A stretch of DNA of 64,000 nucleotides. It comes from JAOAGA01 sp964540515 (GTDB lineage: Bacteria > CALINM01). Positions within the stretch are counted from its first letter, which is position 1. Every line of letters begins with the position of its first letter. Positions 9,023 through 17,673 of the stretch are shown piece by piece. Both the position numbers and the translations under genes were made by a program. The stretch covers positions 124,001 to 188,000 of the forward strand of contig CAZIMS010000002.1 of NCBI GenBank assembly GCA_964540515.1, given 5' to 3'. Under the pieces are notes generated by a model that saw nothing but the letters and a program-made list of their open reading frames with translations, did not search any database and was not told the DNA's origin.

Positions 9023-10542
9023 AAAGCCTCCTTTATCCCTTCGACTTTAAAAATTATAACAAAAATTAGATATGTCATGAAAAAAAAGGATACACCTATG
9101 GTTAAGTAAAAGAGTTTTAGATAGAAGGAACCATTATAAGGAAAAAACTGTTGCAAATAAAAGAAGGGGATACCAGCAAGGATAGATGAAGACAATATCT
9201 TAATGTAGGTACCACTGTGCCCCATAACTTCCAAGGGGAAATGGTTTTTTTTAAAATAAAAACTTAACATATAAGAATTAACTACTGCCGACAAAGAAGT
9301 GGCAAGGGCAAGCCCGAACTGCCCCCAAGGCATAAGTATGATATCAAAGCTTATATTGGTAATCATAGCAAAAAAACCTGCTCTTACAGGGTCTTTAACC
9401 TTTTTATAGGCATAAAAAAGTGGTGTTATTACTCTATTAAAGCTAAAAAAAGGTAATCCCAAGGAGTATCCAAGGAGGGCGTAATAAGTCTCCTGTAAAG
9501 AGATATTATCAAAGGCCCTTCTCTGAAATAGAGTTGACAAAAGAGGTTTCCCAAAGGAGATAAACAAAATCATTATTGGTAATACAAAGATTAAACAGAG
9601 AGTAAAAACCTTGTTAAACTGTCTCCTTAAAAGATCATTTTCCGATTTTTTTGCTGTTTCAGCTATCATTGGTAGGATCGCTGTAGCAAAGGATACTACT
9701 ATCACGCCTATTGGTATCTCAAGGATTCTATCTGCATAATATAGGTAGGAGACCGTTCCTTCTTTTAGAAAAGAAGCTACCAAGGTATCTACTAACACAT
9801 TAATCTGAGTTATGGCGAGACCAAAAAAAGATGGTATTAACATCAACGCAATAGTTTTTGTTGATTCTGTATAAAGATTAAGTCCAATAGATGGCCTTAT
9901 ATCAAGCTTTCTTAAGTAGGGTAACTGTAATAATATTTGTAAAAATCCACCGATTAATACACCATAGGCAAGCGCTAAAACAGGAAGAGAAAAAAATTTA
10001 GAGAACAACAAAAGCCCAAGGGCCATGGAGATATTAAGCAAAACGGGAGAAAAAGAAGGAGCGAAAAAATGGTTGTGGGCGTTTAAGATACCCATGAAAA
10101 TAGCAACCATACATACAAAAAAAAGATAGGGGAACATTAATCTATTGAGATATACGGTGATTTCATAGAGCTCATTCTTTTTTGTAAATCCGTAGGCTAT
10201 GACTTTTACAAAGAGAGGGCTTAAAACAATCCCTAATACTGTTATAAATAATAGAACAAAAAATCCTGCGGAGATAATGCTTTTAATCTCTTGTTCTTTT
10301 ATGCTCTTATCCTTATCTTTTAAATCAGACACTACTGGAACAATGGCAGGTGTTAATGCCCCTTCCCCTAGAAGCCTCCTAAACATATTAGGGATCCTAA
10401 AGGCAACAAAAAAGGCATCGGCATAAAAAGATGTACCTATGAAGCTTGCTATTACAGCATCTCTTAAATATCCAGTTATCCTGCTTAATAAGGTTGTTGA
10501 GCTTAAGACCCCAACAGCTCTAAGTATGTTAGTCTTTCTCAT
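8992..10542 (-). CDS. murJ: Lipid II flippase MurJ
   Basis: A 516-aa polytopic inner-membrane protein of the MOP superfamily with about 14 hydrophobic segments. The N-terminal signature SSTTLLSRITGYLRDAVIA and the loop FRIPNMFRRLLGEGALTPA are diagnostic of MurJ/MviN, which flips lipid II to the periplasm for peptidoglycan synthesis. It lies 38 nt after the IPT/TIG gene and overlaps ogt, so the four-gene minus-strand unit 12076-8543 is probably one transcript. Confidence 0.95.
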   Translation of the reverse strand: MRKTNILRAVGVLSSTTLLSRITGYLRDAVIASFIGTSFYADAFFVAFRIPNMFRRLLGEGALTPAIVPVVSDLKDKDKSIKEQEIKSIISAGFFVLLFITVLGIVLSPLFVKVIAYGFTKKNELYEITVYLNRLMFPYLFFVCMVAIFMGILNAHNHFFAPSFSPVLLNISMALGLLLFSKFFSLPVLALAYGVLIGGFLQILLQLPYLRKLDIRPSIGLNLYTESTKTIALMLIPSFFGLAITQINVLVDTLVASFLKEGTVSYLYYADRILEIPIGVIVVSFATAILPMIAETAKKSENDLLRRQFNKVFTLCLIFVLPIMILFISFGKPLLSTLFQRRAFDNISLQETYYALLGYSLGLPFFSFNRVITPLFYAYKKVKDPVRAGFFAMITNISFDIILMPWGQFGLALATSLSAVVNSYMLSFYFKKNHFPLEVMGHSGTYIKILSSSILAGIPFFYLQQFFPYNGSFYLKLFYLTIGVSFFFMTYLIFVIIFKVEGIKEALWKIKEKLLR

Positions 10543-10580
10543 TTAATAATACCTTTTCCTATGGGGTATATCATAAGTAA

Positions 10581-11465
10581 CTAAGGGATAGTTATGCTGT
10601 AGGAGTTGCTTTTTTCACCTCTTGTGTTTTCTAAGTAAATTAGAAGATTTTGTGTATCCCATGTGGTGGGGTGTATTTTATATAATATCTCGCTACAGTT
10701 AATTACTTCAAACCTTTCAAGTTGGGGGGAGCCTCTACTAACGTGAAACCTTCTTGTTTCACTATCTCTTTCAATTATTGGGATACCATTTGCAAATAGC
10801 TTAATAGGAGAAATAAAGTTTTTACCTAAAATTTTCAAGGTAAGACTTGTAACATCTCTCTCTAAAACACTTATAGACTCGATTACTGGCTTACTATTAA
10901 CCCTTATAGGTATTATCTCTCTAATCTTTTCTGTTTCGTCATATAAATAAATGTTTAAGGAACTTGTAAAAAAGTTTAATTTATCGTTGGAGACCGTGAA
11001 ACTAATATTATTTTTGCTGGCATTAAAATCTAAAGTACCTATTTCTGGTGAGGATACCTTTTTTACAAGATTAAGATTTTCTCCATCAATTTTTATATGA
11101 ATATTGCCATTAAAGCATCTGTCAATACTTTCGGGGTTAAATTTTTTTACGCTAAAATCAATCTTTCTAATAGATAACATAAATGGATAGAATATATCCC
11201 TTTTATCCTCCTTAATCCTGATTGGATAAATACCTGGCTCTATATCATTGGGGATGGTAAGACTTATTCTATTATTGTTTATAGATTTTATTTTTAGCTC
11301 TCTATTGCCGATAGAGATATTTAAGTTGGGAGAAAAATCTTTACCTAAAATAATTAGTTCTGTTCCTGGATAAATTTCGTAAGGTCTAATACTAAATATT
11401 TCTATACCGTAAGAGTTTCTAACAAATAGGCACAGAAATAAAATAATAATAAATGTTTTTTTCAT
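10581..11465 (-). CDS. Secreted IPT/TIG-domain protein
   Basis: A 294-aa exported protein with a signal peptide (about residues 1-20, hydrophobic core FIIILFLCLF). An Ig-like IPT/TIG domain follows directly (SIRPYEIYPGTELIILGKDF; about 22-100), and a second TIG-like block lies near residues 190-240 (LTLKILGKNF). TIG domains of this type occur in cell-surface and periplasmic binding or adhesion proteins. There is no catalytic motif and no membrane anchor other than the signal. It overlaps the preceding gene by 4 nt and is followed by murJ, suggesting an envelope role, though the function is unknown. Confidence 0.7.
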   Translation of the reverse strand: MKKTFIIILFLCLFVRNSYGIEIFSIRPYEIYPGTELIILGKDFSPNLNISIGNRELKIKSINNNRISLTIPNDIEPGIYPIRIKEDKRDIFYPFMLSIRKIDFSVKKFNPESIDRCFNGNIHIKIDGENLNLVKKVSSPEIGTLDFNASKNNISFTVSNDKLNFFTSSLNIYLYDETEKIREIIPIRVNSKPVIESISVLERDVTSLTLKILGKNFISPIKLFANGIPIIERDSETRRFHVSRGSPQLERFEVINCSEILYKIHPTTWDTQNLLIYLENTRGEKSNSYSITIP

Positions 11466-12076
11466 TTAGTTTCTGTTCTAATTTTTGCAGGATATTTAAG
11501 AAAGAACATATAATCTTCCATATCAGAACCAATTTTTATATAGGTAATCTCAAAACCTTCTTTTAAATAAAGAAAAGTTACTCTCCCTGTTGGTGATTTG
11601 ATCTTCTCATCTTCAATACCTAAAAGAAAATATCTTAGTTCATCGTCGGTGGCAAGTTGGGGGGATAGGAGCTTTTTTGTATTGCCAATAGCAAATTTTG
11701 CTAAACCAGGAAATAGCACAATCCTTCTTACTATATCTTCACTATCAAAGACTATAGCAAAAAGGGGTTCCTTCTTGTCTTTATAAAAGTATATTCCCAT
11801 CTCATTTATCTCATCAGGATGGCCCAGTTTTTTAATTATATTCTCTTTGCTATCACCAATCTTAACACCTTTTACAGCAATTTTTAGAGAGTTTATATTT
11901 GGTATATTGGTTATATCAATCTTTGTGATCTCATACTCTTCACCAGTTTTGTAAATCAAGGGAGATGTAAAGTGGGGTTCCTTTTCAGGATTTTTCTTAC
12001 TTTGAACTACCTGAACTAAAGCAAAAACGTTGTTATATAGCACTAACAAAAAAACCAGGATTTTTAATAATCTCAT
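11462..12076 (-). CDS. Exported BamE/SmpA-like protein of unknown function
   Basis: A 204-aa protein with a signal peptide (MRLLKILVFLLVLYNNVFA). The central block VKIGDSKENIIKKLGHPDE, followed by YFYKDKK and IVFDSEDIV, resembles the two-helix and beta-sheet pattern of SmpA/OmlA (BamE)-like domains. It has no lipobox Cys, unlike BamE itself. It is the first gene of the minus-strand unit ending at ogt. TATACT lies 9 nt before the ATG, with TTGATT further upstream (19-nt spacing) and no Shine-Dalgarno. The fold assignment is tentative. Confidence 0.55.
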   Translation of the reverse strand: MRLLKILVFLLVLYNNVFALVQVVQSKKNPEKEPHFTSPLIYKTGEEYEITKIDITNIPNINSLKIAVKGVKIGDSKENIIKKLGHPDEINEMGIYFYKDKKEPLFAIVFDSEDIVRRIVLFPGLAKFAIGNTKKLLSPQLATDDELRYFLLGIEDEKIKSPTGRVTFLYLKEGFEITYIKIGSDMEDYMFFLKYPAKIRTETK

Positions 12077-12168
12077 AAAATAATTAGTATATTACACCAA
12101 ATTAATATAAAATCAAAATTATTATTCATAATTTGCAAAATTCAGATTTGCTGTTAAAAAACTAATTT

Positions 12169-12197
12169 TTGCTAACTTTCTCTTTTAACTATATATT
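12169..12197 (+). promoter_or_regulatory. Promoter for the YchF-like gene
   Basis: TTGCTA (12169-12174), a 17-nt spacer and TATATT (12192-12197) precede a leader of about 30 nt containing GGAGG before the TTG start at 12234. A second possible -10, TATAAT, lies at 12197-12202. Confidence 0.5.
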
Positions 12198-12233
12198 ATA
12201 ATTAATAAAAATCTAAAAAAAGTAGGAGGTCTT

Positions 12234-13301
12234 TTGAAAGTTGGTATCTGTGGTTATGAAAAGACAGGTAAGACTACTCTTTTTTGTGCTTTAGCAGGCT
12301 TAAACATTAACATATCCTATGGACAGACACCTGAAAATGAGGTAAATGAAGGGATAGCTGTTGTATGTGATGAAAGGATATCTGCGCTTTCAAAAATATT
12401 TAATCCGAAAAAAACCACCTATGCAATTATTGGTTACATAGATTTGCCCGGTTTAAGCCCCAATGATTCAAAAAGAAACCAAAAGATTCTTGATAACTTG
12501 AAAGATTCAGATCTGATAGTTAATGTAGTTAGAGCCTTTAGAGATAATTTTACTACCCATCCTTTTGGAGATATTAATATAGAAAGAGATATGAAAAATT
12601 TCGAGAATGAGCTGTTACTATCAGATATGCTTTTAGTAGAAAAGAGAATAGAGAGGATGGAACAGAATCTCAAAAGAGGGCTTAAAGAAAAGGAAGAAGA
12701 GCTAGTCCTTTTTAAAAAGATATTAAGTCACTTAAATAACGATTTACCAATTAGGATATTAGACTTTACTAATGATGAAAAGAAGCTACTTACACCTTAC
12801 AAATTTATCTCTGGAAAGCCTTTAATACATGTAATAAACTTGGATGAGGCTGAAGAGCCTAATAAAAAAGATTTTGAAGAAGCAATAAAAGATAAGAAAT
12901 CTAAATCTCTATGTCTTTCTGCTAAGATAGAAAAGGAGATATCAGAACTCCCAGAAGAAGAAAGAGAGAGTTTTCTAAAAGAGTTAGGTATTTTAAAACC
13001 AGCATCCCATAGACTGGTGGTTCTTTCTTATGCATTGTTAGGACTGATCTCATATTTTACCGTTGGAGAAGATGAGGTAAGGGCTTGGACAATAAAGCAA
13101 GGAGCAACCGCTAAAGAGGCAGGGGGGAAGATTCATTCTGATATAGAAAGAGGTTTTATTAGAGCAGAGGTTGTTTCCTTTGATGATTTTATCAAACACC
13201 GAGATTTTAAGAAGATAAAAGAGCTAGGGCTATTAAGACTTGAAGGTAAGGATTATATAGTTAAAGATGGAGATATAATGAGCTTTCGCTTTAATGTATA
13301 G
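12234..13301 (+). CDS. Divergent YchF/OLA1-type GTPase/ATPase
   Basis: A 355-aa P-loop protein. The G1 motif GYEKTGKTT (residues 7-15) replaces the usual GxPNVGKST of YchF. The G3-like IDLPGL and a G4-like NLDE (NVDE in YchF) are recognisable. A coiled-coil insertion (about 120-165) and the C-terminal TGS/DUF933 block (TVGEDEVRAWTIKQGATAKEAGGKIHSD, split here as TVGEDEVRAW and KEAGGKIHSD) are well conserved. YchF proteins bind ATP or GTP and associate with ribosomes. The start is TTG with a strong GGAGG 8 nt upstream. The altered G1 sequence suggests a paralogue of the housekeeping YchF rather than YchF itself. Confidence 0.8.
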   Translation: MKVGICGYEKTGKTTLFCALAGLNINISYGQTPENEVNEGIAVVCDERISALSKIFNPKKTTYAIIGYIDLPGLSPNDSKRNQKILDNLKDSDLIVNVVRAFRDNFTTHPFGDINIERDMKNFENELLLSDMLLVEKRIERMEQNLKRGLKEKEEELVLFKKILSHLNNDLPIRILDFTNDEKKLLTPYKFISGKPLIHVINLDEAEEPNKKDFEEAIKDKKSKSLCLSAKIEKEISELPEEERESFLKELGILKPASHRLVVLSYALLGLISYFTVGEDEVRAWTIKQGATAKEAGGKIHSDIERGFIRAEVVSFDDFIKHRDFKKIKELGLLRLEGKDYIVKDGDIMSFRFNV

Positions 13302-13330
13302 TAAACTTTTATAAAATATTTTTAAATTAT

Positions 13331-13359
13331 TTGACAAAAAAATTTGATAAAAGTATTAT
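13331..13359 (+). promoter_or_regulatory. Strong promoter of the cytochrome island
   Basis: TTGACA (13331-13336), exactly 17 nt, then TATTAT (13354-13359) gives a near-consensus sigma-70 promoter. A leader of about 35 nt carries AGGAGGTG at 13386-13393, 7 nt before the ATG at 13401. Both signals imply high expression. Confidence 0.8.
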
Positions 13360-13400
13360 AAATTTGTTTATCAGGAAACAGTGAAAGGAGGTGAATAAAG

Positions 13401-13727
13401 ATGAAGAAGATATTTGGCGCAATTTTAGTTGTTTCAGTTATGGTTCTTTTTTCAAGCCTTGTTTCTGCACAGGTTAAAGACACCTATGAGTTTAAAGGTG
13501 GAACAATGGGTAAGGTTTCCTTCACTCACAAAGCTCATGCCGATTTGTTGAAGGACTGTAAGATCTGTCATCACAAAGATGAGCCTGGAAAAGAGAGAGA
13601 TTGTGCAGGCTGTCATACAAAAGATTCTAAGGTAAAATCTAAGGATGCTTTCCATAACAATTGTATGAAATGTCACAAAGAGATGAAGAAAGGACCAGCT
13701 GGCTGTAAAGATTGTCACAAAAAATAG
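13401..13727 (+). CDS. Periplasmic class III (c3/c7-like) tetrahaem cytochrome c
   Basis: A 108-aa precursor with a signal peptide cleaved near VSA-Q (residue 24). Four CXXCH haem sites are visible (CKIC-H, CAGC-H, CMKC-H, CKDC-H). Paired distal His candidates (FTHKAH, CHH, FHNN) follow the pattern of small cytochrome c3/c7 proteins that ferry electrons in the periplasm. The size is typical, and Lys-rich surroundings fit the family. A near-consensus promoter and a strong ribosome-binding site suggest abundance. It lies 65 nt ahead of ccsB, separated by a hairpin. Confidence 0.93.
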   Translation: MKKIFGAILVVSVMVLFSSLVSAQVKDTYEFKGGTMGKVSFTHKAHADLLKDCKICHHKDEPGKERDCAGCHTKDSKVKSKDAFHNNCMKCHKEMKKGPAGCKDCHKK

Positions 13728-13743
13728 TTAATCTTAAAACATA

Positions 13744-13768
13744 GGGGAGGCATTGCTGGCCTTCCCTC
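13744..13768 (+). other. mRNA hairpin between cytochrome and ccsB
   Basis: GGGGAGGC (13744-13751) pairs with GCCTTCCCTC (13759-13768) through eight pairs with one bulged base and a 7-nt loop. No T-tract follows, so it is not a clear terminator. It could protect the cytochrome mRNA or weakly attenuate the downstream genes. Confidence 0.4.
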
Positions 13769-13792
13769 TTCACATCAAAGGAGTTGAAATTA

Positions 13793-15130
13793 ATGACGAA
13801 AAAAAAGTTTGATATATTTGATTTTCTTGCCTCTGTTAAGTTGGCAGTAATTTTACTAATAATCTTATCAATAACATCAATATTCGGTACAGTAATTCCT
13901 CAAAACGAAAGCTATGATAAATATGTTCATGCCTATGGGGAGGTTTGGGCTAAGGTAATAGCAACTTTTGAGCTTTATGATATGTACCACTCCTGGTGGT
14001 TTATTTTTTTGTTAGCCCTATTCACTTTAAACCTTATAATATGTTCCATAAAAAGGCTTCCGCCTGTTATAAATCAGATAAAAAATCCCAATAAAATCCT
14101 CGACGAAAACCTTGAAAAAGGTTTAACTCTTTGCGACACCTTAAAAAAGAAGGGAGCACCAGAAAGTTGGGTTAAAACGGTAAGAGATTATTTAAAAAAT
14201 AAATATGGAAAGATTGAAGAAGAACAGGTTGAAGGAAAGACGTTTTTTTATATGGAGAAAGGCAGATACTCCCGATTAGGGGTTTATATAACACACTTAA
14301 GCATAGTAATCATCTTAATTGGAGGTATGATAGGTGCTATATGGGGTTTCAGAGGTTTTGTACAAATTCCAGAAGGTGAAGCAGTTAACTATGTCTTTAT
14401 AAGGGGCAAAAGCCAACCCCAACCTTTAGACTTTATAATAAGATGCGATGACTTCTCTTTATCCTATTATCCTATGGGGATGGTAAAAGAGTATAGGTCA
14501 GATGTATCTATAATTGAAAATGGGAAGGTAATCAAGAAGGATTTTCTTATTGTAAACAAGCCTATCACTCACAAAGGGCTTACCTTCTATCAATCAAGCT
14601 ATGGAGTTATAGATAGGGTTGGTAAGGTTATAGCCTTTACAAAGGTTGGTGCTTCAAAAACCTATGAATTGAATCTTTCAGATAAATTTACAAATATCCC
14701 AGGTAGCTCTGATTATGTTAAGATAATAGATTACTATCCCAATCTTGATAACGTAGGTCCTGCTATAATACTTCAACTTGCAGAAGAAGGCAAGATGCCT
14801 GTTAATTTTCCTGTTTACAAAAACTTACCTGATAGGGATATGTATCCTGAGGGAAAATATTTCTTTAAGTTTGGCGAATATACAGAGTCTCATTACACAG
14901 GTTTACAAGTAACCAAAGACCCTGGAGTATGGGTAGTGTGGATAGGATGTATATTAATGATGGTTGGTTTGTATGTAAGCTTTTTCATTAATAGAAAGCG
15001 AGTTTGGGCACGAGTTTCTTTTGAAGGTGACAGAACTTCTATAACAGTGGCTGGTCACTCCCCAAGGTCAAGACTATTTGAGGAAGAGTTTGCAAAGATT
15101 CTTGAAGAATTAAAAGATTTAAAAGTTTAG
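13793..15130 (+). CDS. ccsB: Cytochrome c biogenesis protein CcsB/ResB
   Basis: A 445-aa inner-membrane protein of cytochrome c maturation system II. The N-terminus has the family block FLASVKLAVILLIILS followed by GTVIPQN, a second TM (SWWFIFLLALFTLNLIICS), a third (THLSIVIILIGGMIGAIWG), a large periplasmic domain, and a last TM (GVWVVWIGCILMMVGLYVSF). With CcsA it exports and ligates haem to CXXCH apocytochromes. I chose ATG 13793 because GGAG lies 9 nt ahead; the in-frame TTG at 13784 abuts that GGAG directly and cannot use it. Confidence 0.93.
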   Translation: MTKKKFDIFDFLASVKLAVILLIILSITSIFGTVIPQNESYDKYVHAYGEVWAKVIATFELYDMYHSWWFIFLLALFTLNLIICSIKRLPPVINQIKNPNKILDENLEKGLTLCDTLKKKGAPESWVKTVRDYLKNKYGKIEEEQVEGKTFFYMEKGRYSRLGVYITHLSIVIILIGGMIGAIWGFRGFVQIPEGEAVNYVFIRGKSQPQPLDFIIRCDDFSLSYYPMGMVKEYRSDVSIIENGKVIKKDFLIVNKPITHKGLTFYQSSYGVIDRVGKVIAFTKVGASKTYELNLSDKFTNIPGSSDYVKIIDYYPNLDNVGPAIILQLAEEGKMPVNFPVYKNLPDRDMYPEGKYFFKFGEYTESHYTGLQVTKDPGVWVVWIGCILMMVGLYVSFFINRKRVWARVSFEGDRTSITVAGHSPRSRLFEEEFAKILEELKDLKV

Positions 15131-15138
15131 GAGGAGAA

Positions 15139-16002
15139 ATGGAAGGCTCCCTTTTTATAAGCGGTAAACTATTATCAATAACTACCTTTATCTATTTTTT
15201 GGCAATGTTTTTATACATTGTTTACCTTGTTTCAAAGAACCATACAATTGGTCTTTTGGCTACTATTGCAACTTTAGCAGGTTTTTTTGTAGGTACAGGT
15301 GGCTTAGTCCTTAGGTGGGTTGAATCATATCAGTTAGGGATTGGCAGACCTCCTTTGACTAATTTATATGAATCCCTCGTATTTTTTAGTTGGTGTACAG
15401 CTGGTATTTATTTAGCCTTTGAGTTTTACTATAAGAACAGATTTATAGGAGCCTTTGTCTTACCCTTTGTCTCTGCATCTATGGCCTTTGCTTCCTTTTC
15501 GCCTAATGTATCACAGGAGATTCAACCTCTTGTCCCAGCTTTGCAGAGCAACTGGCTCATTTATCATGTAATAACCTGTTTTATTGCCTATGCTGCCTTT
15601 GCTGTGGCTGCAGGAGTAAGTATTATGTATGTGATTAAGTTCAGAAAAGAAGAGAAAAAGATGCCTTTTGGCCCAATTCTTTCTTTGTTTCCATCTACTC
15701 CAATTCTTGATGATATAAACTATAAGGCAATAGCGGTAGGTTTTCCTATGCTTACTTTAGGAATTATAACAGGTGCAGCCTGGGCAAACTATGCATGGGG
15801 TAGCTATTGGAGCTGGGATCCAAAAGAGACTTGGTCTTTAATAACTTGGTTTGTCTATGCAGCCTTTCTGCATGCTAGGTTTACTCGTGGTTGGCGTGGA
15901 AAGAAGGCCGCATGGTTATCAATAGTAGGATTTATATCGGTTATAATAACTTATTTGGGTGTAAATCTATTGTTGTCTGGTTTACATAGTTATGCAAGCT
16001 AA
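15139..16002 (+). CDS. ccsA: Cytochrome c biogenesis protein CcsA/ResC
   Basis: A 287-aa integral membrane haem handling protein with about eight TM segments. The WWD-type tryptophan-rich motif is present (GAAWANYAWGSYWSWDPKE, then TWSLITWFVYAAFLHAR), together with conserved external His residues (NWLIYHVITCF; LLSGLHSYAS). It is the partner of CcsB in system II. AGGAGG lies 5 nt before the ATG and the gap to ccsB is 8 nt. Its linkage to non-canonical haem motifs in the neighbouring cytochrome may matter, because dedicated CcsA homologues are known to serve unusual haem sites in other bacteria. Confidence 0.95.
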   Translation: MEGSLFISGKLLSITTFIYFLAMFLYIVYLVSKNHTIGLLATIATLAGFFVGTGGLVLRWVESYQLGIGRPPLTNLYESLVFFSWCTAGIYLAFEFYYKNRFIGAFVLPFVSASMAFASFSPNVSQEIQPLVPALQSNWLIYHVITCFIAYAAFAVAAGVSIMYVIKFRKEEKKMPFGPILSLFPSTPILDDINYKAIAVGFPMLTLGIITGAAWANYAWGSYWSWDPKETWSLITWFVYAAFLHARFTRGWRGKKAAWLSIVGFISVIITYLGVNLLLSGLHSYAS

Positions 16003-17671
16003 AGAGAAAACAAATTTTTTTCTTAAAAGGTTTAGCATATTTTTCATAGTTATATTTTTTTCATCCCTTTTCTTTATTGACATACTTCACTCACAGATGA
16101 ATTGTGTAGAAAAGGGTTGTCATGATGGTTTTTTGAAAGAAAAGAAGGTTCATGCACCAGTGAGGGGTAGAAACTGTGAGAAATGTCATATAGGAAATGA
16201 TCACCCCTTTAAGTTAGCAAAAGATAAAAAAGAGCTTTGCAAGGCATGTCATAAAGCAGTAGGGACTCAAAAAGAGAAACATCTGCCTGTTAAAGATGGA
16301 GATTGCGACTCCTGCCACAATCCTCACGCATCTCCTAATGAAAAACTCTTGATTAAGCCTTTAAATGAGCTTTGTTACGAATGTCATGATAAAAGTCCTT
16401 TTGTAAAAAAAATTGTTCATGCACCTCTTTCTGATAGTTGTCTGTCCTGTCATAATCCTCATGATGGGGTTAATAAAAAATTATTAAAAGAAAAAGGCAT
16501 TAATCTTTGCTACAGCTGTCATGATAAAAAGGATACTGAAAAGTTTGTTCATCAGCCAATAAAAGATGGTGATTGTACAGGATGTCATGATCCCCATTCA
16601 CAGGATCATAAAAATTTGTTACTTGATAAAGGCAATAAGCTATGTTTTATCTGTCATAGCGAAAAAAACTACGTTGGCAAAAAAGTTGTTCATAAACCTG
16701 TATCAGAGGACTGTAATAATTGTCACAACTCCCACAGCAGCAAGTTTGCTAAATTGCTAAAAACAGAAAATGTATGTATAGACTGCCATGGGACTATGGT
16801 AGAGGATAAAGTAGTTCATTCTCCTGTGGGGAGTAAAGACTGTCAGTCTTGTCATGCTGCCCATAACTCAGATAGTAAAAACATACTCCTAAAACCTATG
16901 CCTACAATCTGCTTTGAATGTCATGATAAATCAACTTTTGTAAAGAAGTATATTCATAAACCTGTTGTCTCAGAATGCAACCTATGCCATAAACCCCATA
17001 GTGGAAAAAATCAAAAGCTATTAGTAGAGAAAAAAGAGAGACTTTGTAATATCTGTCATGGCGACTTTATGAAGACCATTGATAAATCTCTAATAGCCCA
17101 CCCACCGGTAAAAAATAGAGAGTGTGAAAGCTGTCATAATGTTCATGCCGCTGACTTTAAAAAAGTCTTAAATGATGAGCCTGCTATACTCTGCAATAAC
17201 TGTCACAATATAGGCAATATTAAGATGGCAAAATCTGTTCATGCCCCCGTAGAGAATGGCGATTGTGGTTCTTGCCATGCGGTACACGGTGGTTCTGTAA
17301 AAAAGCTACTTCTTAAGAGATTTCCTGAGGCTAATTATATATCCTATAATCCAAGGCTTTTTGAGCTTTGTTACGACTGTCACAGCCCCGATTTAGCCAA
17401 AAACAGAAAAACCTTAACGGCCACAGATTTTAGAAATGGTGATATTAATCTTCACTTTATTCATGTAAATAAGGAGAAAGGAAGAAACTGCCGTTTCTGC
17501 CACGATCCCCATATGAGCGTTCAAGCCAAGCTTATCATACCGGAGTTTAAGGGATTTGGTATATGGAACATCCCTGTTAAGTTTTCAAAGACTCTTACAG
17601 GTGGAGGTTGTATAGTAGGTTGTCACAAGCCTTATTACTACGATAGACTAAAACCTGTAAATAATAAGTAG
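15992..17671 (+). CDS. Large multihaem cytochrome c (19 CXXCH plus two non-canonical sites)
   Basis: A 559-aa exported protein with one N-terminal hydrophobic segment (about 14-33) acting as signal or anchor. I count 19 canonical CXXCH motifs, plus CVEKGCH (CX4CH) near the N-terminus and CIVGCH (CX3CH) near the C-terminus, giving up to 21 haems. The middle is a tandem array of about nine doubled-CXXCH units of 36-45 residues. Each unit reads roughly VH-x-PV, CxxCH-x-PH, a short LL segment, then LCxxCH. Such proteins conduct electrons across the periplasm. The start overlaps ccsA by 11 nt without a Shine-Dalgarno, implying translational coupling. The exact redox partner is inferred from context. 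Confidence 0.92.
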   Translation: MQAKEKTNFFLKRFSIFFIVIFFSSLFFIDILHSQMNCVEKGCHDGFLKEKKVHAPVRGRNCEKCHIGNDHPFKLAKDKKELCKACHKAVGTQKEKHLPVKDGDCDSCHNPHASPNEKLLIKPLNELCYECHDKSPFVKKIVHAPLSDSCLSCHNPHDGVNKKLLKEKGINLCYSCHDKKDTEKFVHQPIKDGDCTGCHDPHSQDHKNLLLDKGNKLCFICHSEKNYVGKKVVHKPVSEDCNNCHNSHSSKFAKLLKTENVCIDCHGTMVEDKVVHSPVGSKDCQSCHAAHNSDSKNILLKPMPTICFECHDKSTFVKKYIHKPVVSECNLCHKPHSGKNQKLLVEKKERLCNICHGDFMKTIDKSLIAHPPVKNRECESCHNVHAADFKKVLNDEPAILCNNCHNIGNIKMAKSVHAPVENGDCGSCHAVHGGSVKKLLLKRFPEANYISYNPRLFELCYDCHSPDLAKNRKTLTATDFRNGDINLHFIHVNKEKGRNCRFCHDPHMSVQAKLIIPEFKGFGIWNIPVKFSKTLTGGGCIVGCHKPYYYDRLKPVNNK

Positions 17672-17673
17672 TT

